NCBI GenBank assembly: GCA_048498035.1
Contig: JBEHYT010000018.1
Location: 1-64,000, forward strand
DNA from: CADEDV01 sp048498035
Lineage (GTDB): Bacteria > Bacteroidota > Bacteroidia > Chitinophagales > Chitinophagaceae
Direction: 5' to 3'
DNA: 64,000 nt
Shown here: positions 57,783-64,000 of the stretch, piece after piece
How the letters are laid out: each line of letters begins with the position of its first letter
Numbering within the stretch: position 1 is the first letter of the stretch
The notes under the pieces: generated by a model
Told to the model about the DNA's origin: nothing
Databases searched by the model: none
Seen by the model: only the letters and a program-made list of their open reading frames with translations
Translations under genes and position numbers: made by a program

Positions 57783-59660
57783 ATGAAAAAAAGTCTCTTC
57801 ATCAGTTGTTTTCTCCTGCTGGCAGGAATGGCTTTTTGCCAGGATATATATCCCACCCACTGGTGGGTGGGAATGAAAGAACCCAAACTGCAACTGATGA
57901 TCCATCGTGACCGCGTAGCGATGGAAAAAGTTACCATGAAAGCTTACCCGGGCGTTCGGCTGGTGCAACAACATAAAGTTGAAAATCCGAATTATCTTTT
58001 CCTGGACCTGGTGATCGACAAAAACGCGAAGCCCGGGAATATCCAGTTCAGGATAGACAACCTGCAATCCCCCGAAGCAGCCGGCTTTCATACATTCACC
58101 TATGCACTCCACGCGCGCAACCCCAACGATGGCCGTACAAGAGTGCAGGGCGTTACCGCCAAAGATTTCATCTACCTGATGATCCCCGACCGGTTTTCCA
58201 ATGGCGATCCATCTAACGATACCATCGCTTCTTACCGGGAAAGAGCCAACGACAGGAACAATCCATTTACCCGCCATGGCGGCGATTTCAAAGGCGTAAC
58301 CGACCACCTGGATTATTTCAACCAACTGGGCATTACCACCATTTGGATGACACCCGTTATCGAAAACAACACCAGCCTGATGGGAGAGCAGGGGCATTCC
58401 ATTGCCGGATACCACGGCTACTGGTTCACCGACCATTACCAGGTAGATAAACGCCTGGGTGGAAATGAAGGCTATAAAGCGCTGTGCGATGACTTGCACC
58501 TGCATGGCATGAAGGTGATCCAGGATGCAGTATACAATCACGTTAGCAAACAACATTGGTTTATCCTGGACCCGCCAATGAAAGACTGGATCAACAACTG
58601 GCCAAAATTTACAACACCCAACCACCGGGAAGAAGTGCTGTTTGATCCCTACGCGTCTGCCTATGACCGCAAGATCATGCTCGATGGCTGGTTTACAGAT
58701 CATCTCCCGGACCTGAACCAGCGCAACCCCTATGTAGCCAATTTCCTGGTACAACATGCCATTTGGACCACCGAAGAATATGGTATCGATGGCTGGCGCG
58801 TAGATACCTACAAATACTGCGACGAAGCATTTTTGAATCGCGTGAATACAGCCCTGGAACGGGAATTCCCGCACATCACCGTTTTTGGAGAAGCCTGGGT
58901 AAATTCGATCATCGGCAATGCCTATTTTACCCGCAATAAAATTGGTTCTCCGTTCAAACACAACGCACAGGGAGTGATCGACTTCCAAACCTGCTTTTCC
59001 ATGCTGGCAGGAATGAATGAACCCTTTGGATGGACAGCCGGGGTAAATAAGATTTATATGACCATGGCCCAGGATGTTGTGTACGAGCAACCGATGAATA
59101 ATTGCATTTTCCTCGATAACCACGATATGGACCGCGTATTCTCTGTAGTGGGAGAGAAGTGGCAAAAATTGAAAATGGGTATCAACTGGCTGCTTACGCT
59201 TCGTGGTATTCCACAACTGTATTACGGCACCGAAGTGCTGATGAAGAATTTTAAATCAACAACAGATGCCATGGTGCGCGAAGATTTCCCGGGCGGATGG
59301 AAAGAAGATAAGGTGAATAAATTTACAGCAGCCGGCAGAACGCCGCTAGAAGACAGCGCATTTACCTATATCAGCGCCCTGGCGCGCTTTCGAAAAACAT
59401 CACCGGCCCTAACTATCGGAAAAACCATGCAGTTTATTCCAAAAGACGGCGTTTATGTGTATTTCCGCTATAGCAGCGGACAAACCATTGCGGTAATTGC
59501 AAATACCGGAGAGCATGCTGCTACACCCGACTGGACACATTTTGAAGAGCGAACAAAAGGCTATTCCCAACTGCGCGATGTAGTGACGGGCGAAAAAATG
59601 CCTATGCAGGATTGGACGATACAACCAGGGGAAAGCCGGGTGTTGGAGCTGGAAAAATAA
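57783..59660 (+). CDS. GH13 alpha-amylase/cyclomaltodextrinase (SusA-like)
   Basis: A 625-residue exported enzyme that degrades maltodextrins. Signal peptide at about 1-19, N-terminal cyclomaltodextrinase domain (PTHWWVGMKEPKLQLMI, about 24-115), GH13 barrel with DAVYNH, nucleophile D341 (GWRVDTYKY), acid/base E370 (FGEAW) and LDNHDMDR near 440, and a C-terminal beta domain. It resembles SusA or neopullulanase. The start is the ATG at 57783, four bases after the transporter stop, so translation is coupled. Confidence 0.94.
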   Translation: MKKSLFISCFLLLAGMAFCQDIYPTHWWVGMKEPKLQLMIHRDRVAMEKVTMKAYPGVRLVQQHKVENPNYLFLDLVIDKNAKPGNIQFRIDNLQSPEAAGFHTFTYALHARNPNDGRTRVQGVTAKDFIYLMIPDRFSNGDPSNDTIASYRERANDRNNPFTRHGGDFKGVTDHLDYFNQLGITTIWMTPVIENNTSLMGEQGHSIAGYHGYWFTDHYQVDKRLGGNEGYKALCDDLHLHGMKVIQDAVYNHVSKQHWFILDPPMKDWINNWPKFTTPNHREEVLFDPYASAYDRKIMLDGWFTDHLPDLNQRNPYVANFLVQHAIWTTEEYGIDGWRVDTYKYCDEAFLNRVNTALEREFPHITVFGEAWVNSIIGNAYFTRNKIGSPFKHNAQGVIDFQTCFSMLAGMNEPFGWTAGVNKIYMTMAQDVVYEQPMNNCIFLDNHDMDRVFSVVGEKWQKLKMGINWLLTLRGIPQLYYGTEVLMKNFKSTTDAMVREDFPGGWKEDKVNKFTAAGRTPLEDSAFTYISALARFRKTSPALTIGKTMQFIPKDGVYVYFRYSSGQTIAVIANTGEHAATPDWTHFEERTKGYSQLRDVVTGEKMPMQDWTIQPGESRVLELEK

Positions 59661-59696
59661 CCCGCCATATTCCGGAATAATAATGACGTGTGCCGG

Positions 59697-60428
59697 TTAT
59701 AGGAAAATGTTCCAGATCGACATTTGGCCCCACTGACCCCAATCCGAAGTTGCCTTCTCCGCACTGGCCCGAAGTTCCTGCGCCTTTCGCTTTTTGCCCT
59801 TGGTGGGTGGGGTAACGATGCGCGTGTTTACACCATTTACTTCCAGTTTTGTAGCGATCCAGCTGGTAAACATCCGCGGAATAGTAACCCCCAGGATCAT
59901 CCCCGGTAATCCATGCAATCCCATCGGTCCGCCACTCACGGTTATTTCATCCGTATAGAAAGCAAATACGTAAACGCTGTCGAACAAGATCCCGGTAGCC
60001 TTCCGGCAATTGAAACCGGCGATCTCCCTCGTTTCAGTGGGTGATAATTTCCAGTCAATTTTCATCAGGGAATCAGACAATAAATAAGTATCTCCAAAAA
60101 CTGCCTTTTGGTCCGTGTACGTACCCGCCCGGTAGTCACTGTACCATACATCTTCATCAGCTGAGCCATCATCAAACGGGAGTTTGGTGCGCTCATCCCG
60201 GTGATCCAGTTTGTAAAAGCCCTGGTTATTGGCAAACGTGAGATGGTAATAGCTGGTCGAAAATTGAGGAATTTTGTCTTTGAACATTTCCGCCCAAATG
60301 CCATCTCCAAATGCCTTATGATTATTAACCCGCACTTCATACTCCACCATGCCTTCATTCAGAAATTGCTGCGCACCCGCAAAAAATGGGGTCACCGCCA
60401 GGCAAAGTATAATAAGATGTTTTTTCAT
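59697..60428 (-). CDS. GLPGLI family protein
   Basis: A 243-residue exported protein of the Bacteroidota GLPGLI family. Signal peptide at about 1-19; the hallmark reads GLHGLPGMILGV near 177-188. Function unknown; family members are usually paired with an outer-membrane beta-barrel protein, as here. It follows the barrel gene by 16 bases on the same strand and is probably co-transcribed. Confidence 0.9.
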   Translation of the reverse strand: MKKHLIILCLAVTPFFAGAQQFLNEGMVEYEVRVNNHKAFGDGIWAEMFKDKIPQFSTSYYHLTFANNQGFYKLDHRDERTKLPFDDGSADEDVWYSDYRAGTYTDQKAVFGDTYLLSDSLMKIDWKLSPTETREIAGFNCRKATGILFDSVYVFAFYTDEITVSGGPMGLHGLPGMILGVTIPRMFTSWIATKLEVNGVNTRIVTPPTKGKKRKAQELRASAEKATSDWGQWGQMSIWNIFL

Positions 60429-60444
60429 GTTCCTTATTTTTTAA

Positions 60445-63207
60445 CTAAAAGCCGGCAGGTTTGCCGTTCTTGGAAATATTCCAGGTTAATGTCAGCAGCC
60501 AGAACCTACGCAATGTAGTATAGTAAGATTCCTGGAAGCTGTAACTGTCGAAATTGCGACGATAGCCACGGTTCTGGTTCAATATATCATAAATACCAAA
60601 TTTCAGCTCAAGATCATTATTCTTGAAAAACCGGCGTGTGACCGTTGCGTCAATTTTAGTGTAATTCGTTTGCTGTGAAAAACGCGGATCTTTTTGCCGC
60701 AGTTCCATATCCAGCTTTGTTCCGATTTCAAATTTCTTTGGCAGCGTTACACGACCTTCCCCCCACAAATCAAATTGCCAATAGTCGGCATTTGCGGCGC
60801 TGTTAACCGTGGCGGCAGAATGATTCCAGGAAAAACTCGGACTAAGGTAAAAGTCGTATTTGTTTTCTTTGTTCTTTGCCAGGTTCACATTAAGTCCATA
60901 GCTGCTTGTTGTTGTCTGGTTGCGAACGCCGTTTACAAAATCAATGTTCCTGGAAATCGATCCACTCGGTCCAACACCAACGCGAATTTTTGTTTCGCCC
61001 AGCTTGAAACCATAATTGCCATCTAAACGGAGATAATATTCGCCGCTCGCATTCACCGTTTGATAGGTACGCCGTCCCAGGCTATCTACTACGCTCGACT
61101 GCACAAACGCATTTTGCGTAGTGGAAAAGCTCAGGTCCGACCAGATATTTTTTTCCTTCAACACATTGTATGAATTATAGCTGATGTCAAAATTGTGGCG
61201 GAAGGATTGATCCAGGTTGGGATTACCCAGGTAAATATTCAATGGGTCAGTATTTACCTTTATCGGCTGCAATTGCGAAAGACTCGGCGCAGTGCTCGAT
61301 CCCGTGTAATTAAAATGCAGGTTCTGGCTGGGCTTGAATTTGTAATTAAAAGACGCCCGCGGGAAAAAGTTGGTATAGTTGTACGGCGTGGTTAGCTGAT
61401 CAGTAATATTTTTCTGTACAAAATGACTAAAGCCAACGGCTGCGCCAAACGAATAATTATATTTCTTTTTATTCATCCGGAAATTGAGCCCCGGGGTATG
61501 CACCGTACGGTCAAAAACATAGGAATTACTCAGGGAATCAATCAGGTTTTCATATTTGCCATCCGGTGAGCGGCCATTGCTGATCCGGTCACTACTGTTT
61601 GTATTGTAAGAAAGAAGATAGCTGGCTTCCAGGTAAAATGTTTTGGACAACGGCTCCGTGTACGCAATTTTGGTATTGATGCCCGTACCGGAACTGTTAT
61701 TGATATTTTGCTGATCAATCGTATCGGCCAGGGCCAGCACACCTTTGTCAAAATACCTGTTCAATGAATAGAGATATCCGTTGTTATTGGATTCACTCCA
61801 GCTAAAATCCGTATTTACCGATAGCGTTCGCGAGATCTTATGAAATTTGTGCCGCCACAGCAGCGTCGCATTTACCGCGCTGTTGTCAGACCTGGAATTA
61901 TTGCTTTGACGGCTATTATTGATCGTATCCCCTGAATTGGCCAGCGACTCTGAGTAGAGATCCGAAGTCGTTTTGATATTCTTTTTGTTGAACTGCGCCG
62001 TTAATTTCATGCTGTTGAGGGAATCCAGGTTAAAATCCATGGTAAGGTTCACCGCCTGCTTTACCGTCGAATTAAAACGGTTTGAACTGCTGTTGGTGCT
62101 CCAACTGCTATCGGGCAAAAACACCTGGGAATAGGTTCTGGTTTCACCCGGCGCATTCACCTTCGTCACTTTGTAGCTTGTATTTACAGACTGCTTATTG
62201 TCTTTTCCAAACTTATCGGAATAATGCAATCCGCCATTCCAGTTTTGCGGAATGCCGCCTGATCCGTCGCCGTAACCGTCTCCACTACCTGAAGAGATAA
62301 AATAAATACCTCCATCATCCGTAATTCCACTCTGCACGCCTTCCAGGCCCCCGCCGTAGTTTTGTGCATCCTGCCAGTCAAGGTTCGTTTGGCCGGTATT
62401 ACTCATAATGCCATAGGCCGCCATTTTTCGCTTGTTGCGGAAGGAGTTGATCATCGCGGAATTATTGTATTTATCTTTCAGTCCGCCGCCCAGTTCCACT
62501 TTGCCGAAATAGCCTTTTTGCTGTTTCATTTTCAGGTTAATGGTCTTGTCTTTTACACCATCATCAATACCGGTAAATTCAGCCTGGTCACTTTTTTTAT
62601 CAAATACCTCTACTTCCTTCACCGCATCAGCCCGCAAATTTTTAGTAGCAATACCCGGATCACTTCCAAAAAACTCCTCGCCATCCACCAATACTTTTTT
62701 CACCCGTTCACCCATTGCCGTGATCTTTCCATCCCGGTCAACAGATATGCCCGGCAACCGCCGCAATAACTCTTCCACATTCGCGCCCGGGCGCACCCGG
62801 AAACTGTCTGCCGTGTACACCACCGTATCACCTTTCACCCGTATTGGTGAGCCGCTGCGGATAATTACTTCTGCCAGTAATTTGGTTTTGGGGGTTACAA
62901 ATAAGGTTCCGAGATCAGAAATCCCCGGTTTTACATCCAGGTTGTCGAAATAATCACCCATATACGGGTGCGTAATCATCAGCAAATAAGGTCCGGGAGC
63001 CGGCAATTGCGCAGTGAATTGCCCCTGTTTATCAGTGCGTGTAAATTGAACAAGTACAGAATCTGCAGGCCTCAAAAATGCAACCACCGCATTGGCAGGT
63101 ATCCTGTTCTCTACGGAATCCCGCAGGGTGCCTTTAATTTGGGAAGTTTGTGCGAAGGAAACCAGGCTGCAAATAATAAAAAACGAAAAGAGCAGGTGTT
63201 TTCTCAT
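60445..63207 (-). CDS. Outer-membrane beta-barrel protein with carboxypeptidase-regulatory and plug-like domains
   Basis: A 920-residue protein of the OMP_b-brl_3/TonB-dependent-receptor-like group. Signal peptide (about 1-19), CarboxypepD_reg-like domain (IKGTLRDSVENRIPANAVVAF, 24-105), plug-like region (GANVEELLRRLPGISVDRDGKIT, about 138-160), then a barrel of many strands ending FWLLTLTWNISKNGKPAGF. Unlike classical SusC receptors there is no SusD partner. The partner GLPGLI gene follows. Substrate unknown. The pair is inverted relative to the glycogen genes on both sides. Confidence 0.9.
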   Translation of the reverse strand: MRKHLLFSFFIICSLVSFAQTSQIKGTLRDSVENRIPANAVVAFLRPADSVLVQFTRTDKQGQFTAQLPAPGPYLLMITHPYMGDYFDNLDVKPGISDLGTLFVTPKTKLLAEVIIRSGSPIRVKGDTVVYTADSFRVRPGANVEELLRRLPGISVDRDGKITAMGERVKKVLVDGEEFFGSDPGIATKNLRADAVKEVEVFDKKSDQAEFTGIDDGVKDKTINLKMKQQKGYFGKVELGGGLKDKYNNSAMINSFRNKRKMAAYGIMSNTGQTNLDWQDAQNYGGGLEGVQSGITDDGGIYFISSGSGDGYGDGSGGIPQNWNGGLHYSDKFGKDNKQSVNTSYKVTKVNAPGETRTYSQVFLPDSSWSTNSSSNRFNSTVKQAVNLTMDFNLDSLNSMKLTAQFNKKNIKTTSDLYSESLANSGDTINNSRQSNNSRSDNSAVNATLLWRHKFHKISRTLSVNTDFSWSESNNNGYLYSLNRYFDKGVLALADTIDQQNINNSSGTGINTKIAYTEPLSKTFYLEASYLLSYNTNSSDRISNGRSPDGKYENLIDSLSNSYVFDRTVHTPGLNFRMNKKKYNYSFGAAVGFSHFVQKNITDQLTTPYNYTNFFPRASFNYKFKPSQNLHFNYTGSSTAPSLSQLQPIKVNTDPLNIYLGNPNLDQSFRHNFDISYNSYNVLKEKNIWSDLSFSTTQNAFVQSSVVDSLGRRTYQTVNASGEYYLRLDGNYGFKLGETKIRVGVGPSGSISRNIDFVNGVRNQTTTSSYGLNVNLAKNKENKYDFYLSPSFSWNHSAATVNSAANADYWQFDLWGEGRVTLPKKFEIGTKLDMELRQKDPRFSQQTNYTKIDATVTRRFFKNNDLELKFGIYDILNQNRGYRRNFDSYSFQESYYTTLRRFWLLTLTWNISKNGKPAGF

Positions 63208-63252
63208 AGCTAAAGTTGGTTTGGCCGTGTTGGTCAGGTTTTTGCGACGCTA

Positions 63253-63273
63253 AATTGCTATAAATTAGCAATT
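63253..63273. promoter_or_regulatory. Inverted repeat in the divergent region, candidate operator
   Basis: AATTGCTA and TAGCAATT flank TAAAT, an 8/8 match. It lies between the barrel/GLPGLI operon and glgB, about 45 bases from either start. Confidence 0.5.
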
Positions 63274-63319
63274 ACTACCTACCGTTGGTGTACATTTATT
63301 TGTTAAAAATCCCGCACAC

Positions 63320-64000
63320 ATGGCAGCCAGGAAGAAAAACAATGCTGAAGGCAGAAAAAAAAAGCTGGCCGCACCAACTGAAGGCAACCAGGCCAACTTA
63401 CCCGCCAGCTATGAAGAGCGGCATTTTATACATACTGATTTATCCGTATGGAATTACACACTGCTTTCAGAAGAAGATATTATCAATTTCCAAAACGGAA
63501 CACATTACCGCCTCTATGAAAAATTTGGTTCGCATGCCATACAGGTAATGGGGAAAACAGGCCTGTATTTCTGCGTATGGGCACCGAATGCAACCGAAGT
63601 TTCTGTTATCGGCAACTTTAATGATTGGGCCACCGGCCAACATCCACTGCATCCACGCTGGGACAAAAGCGGCGTCTGGGAAGGATTTATTCCGGGCCTG
63701 CAATACGGTGAAACCTACAAATACCATATTACCGGGTACGCGGGACGCAAACAGGACAAAGGTGACCCCTTTGCACGCTTCTGGGAAAAGCGCCCCCATA
63801 CCGCCAGCATTGCCTGGGATACCTGGTACGAATGGAATGACAAGGATTGGATGCGCGGACGGAAAAAAAATAATAGTCTCCATGCTCCCTGGAGCGTATA
63901 TGAAGTACACCTGGCCAGCTGGCAACGCCCCAACCCCGAAGATGAAGAAAGTTATAACTCCTATGATCAGATAACTGAACGGCTGGTGCCCTATGTGAAA
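63320..64000 (+). CDS. glgB: 1,4-alpha-glucan branching enzyme (3' truncated by window)
   Basis: First 227 residues of a GlgB-type enzyme that makes alpha-1,6 branches in glycogen. The ATG at 63320 opens a frame to the window edge. A basic Lys-rich extension (AARKKNNAEGRKKK) precedes the CBM48 domain (about 65-170; FCVWAPNATEVSVIGNFNDW, KYHITGYAGRKQDKGDPFA). The start of the GH13 catalytic domain is seen at about 195 (WSVYEVHLASWQRP). The catalytic residues lie past the edge. Confidence 0.93.
   Translation, partial: MAARKKNNAEGRKKKLAAPTEGNQANLPASYEERHFIHTDLSVWNYTLLSEEDIINFQNGTHYRLYEKFGSHAIQVMGKTGLYFCVWAPNATEVSVIGNFNDWATGQHPLHPRWDKSGVWEGFIPGLQYGETYKYHITGYAGRKQDKGDPFARFWEKRPHTASIAWDTWYEWNDKDWMRGRKKNNSLHAPWSVYEVHLASWQRPNPEDEESYNSYDQITERLVPYVK

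Noticed and set aside
57606..59216. Open frame of 536 codons on the minus strand opposite the SusA-like amylase
   Set aside because: It lies wholly inside a well-supported GH13 gene with intact catalytic motifs, has no recognisable domain and a Cys/His/Ile-rich composition typical of antisense shadows.
60445..63207. SusC of a polysaccharide utilisation locus
   Set aside because: No SusD gene is adjacent; the partner is a GLPGLI protein and the barrel resembles the OMP_b-brl_3 group.
1..64000. tRNA or rRNA genes, insertion sequences, prophage or defence systems
   Set aside because: I looked for T-loop and anticodon patterns in the gaps, transposase and integrase motifs, and toxin-antitoxin or restriction genes, and saw none; this was by eye and short or divergent elements may be missed.

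Overview
The window looks like chromosomal core DNA from a Bacteroidota bacterium, most likely Chitinophagaceae or a close relative. The evidence is type IX secretion sorting domains (43723-45090, 48338-50299), GLPGLI-family and OMP_b-brl proteins, DUF4382/DUF1343/DUF2520/DUF2851/DUF6263 proteins, a YpdA bacillithiol-type reductase, and many Bacteroidota-type promoters (TTTG, about 20 bp, TAnnTTTG) with very short leaders. I see no rRNA, tRNA, CRISPR array, transposase, integrase or phage gene. Gene assignments rest on reading motifs by eye; no database search was run.

Layout. 1-6005: tail of an unidentified gene, dnaG, an exported W/P/R/Y-rich protein, a coiled-coil protein and a second EF-G-like GTPase. 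6052-8493: a GMC oxidoreductase with its Tat-lipoprotein subunit 3. 8628-15445: type I pullulanase, lipoproteins, a NamZ-like DUF1343 protein, a beta-barrel protein, and an SDR with an AraC-type regulator. 15446-15995 and 17181-17666 are the only long non-coding stretches; they hold a G-quadruplex motif and a repeat island. 15996-31367: thiolase, DoxX-like membrane protein, GNAT, YpdA, pyruvate dehydrogenase E1 beta, an NtrC-type regulator without DNA-binding domain, a MerR/B12 (CarH-like) regulator, signal peptidase I, cytidine deaminase, CsaA-Ogt, a Tat-exported Gfo/Idh/MocA protein, Dps, a transglutaminase-like protein and a methyltransferase. 31504-39502: lipoproteins, a TonB_C fusion, topA, two hydrolases and a DUF2520 protein. 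39599-43665: a probable operon fdx-iscX-kdsC-like-ubiA-like-maf-DUF2851. 43723-50299: two T9SS cargo proteins, a LytTR regulator with a degenerate receiver, OsmC and lipoyl synthase. 50326-64000: sugar uptake and storage: a FucP-type permease with a ROK kinase, then glgA, a four-helix-bundle gene, glgC, an MFS sugar transporter, a SusA-like amylase, an inverted GLPGLI/beta-barrel pair, and the start of glgB.

How the genes work together. The right end makes and breaks glycogen or alpha-glucan: GlgC makes ADP-glucose, GlgA elongates, GlgB branches, and the GH13 enzymes (57783, and pullulanase at 8628) with the transporters and ROK kinase take in and phosphorylate sugars. lipA (47401) and pdhB (20968) are linked through the lipoate-dependent pyruvate dehydrogenase complex. 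Dps, OsmC, YpdA and Ogt form a scattered stress-protection set.

The window holds no obvious new multi-gene system. The points most worth checking are small-scale: a perfect 38-bp palindrome over the glgA stop codon; promoters placed 3-5 bases before start codons, predicting leaderless mRNAs; two signalling proteins with non-canonical domains; a palindromic operator candidate on the csaA-ogt promoter; a possible short transcript between two terminators at 22007-22200; and an isolated ferredoxin-IscX pair.
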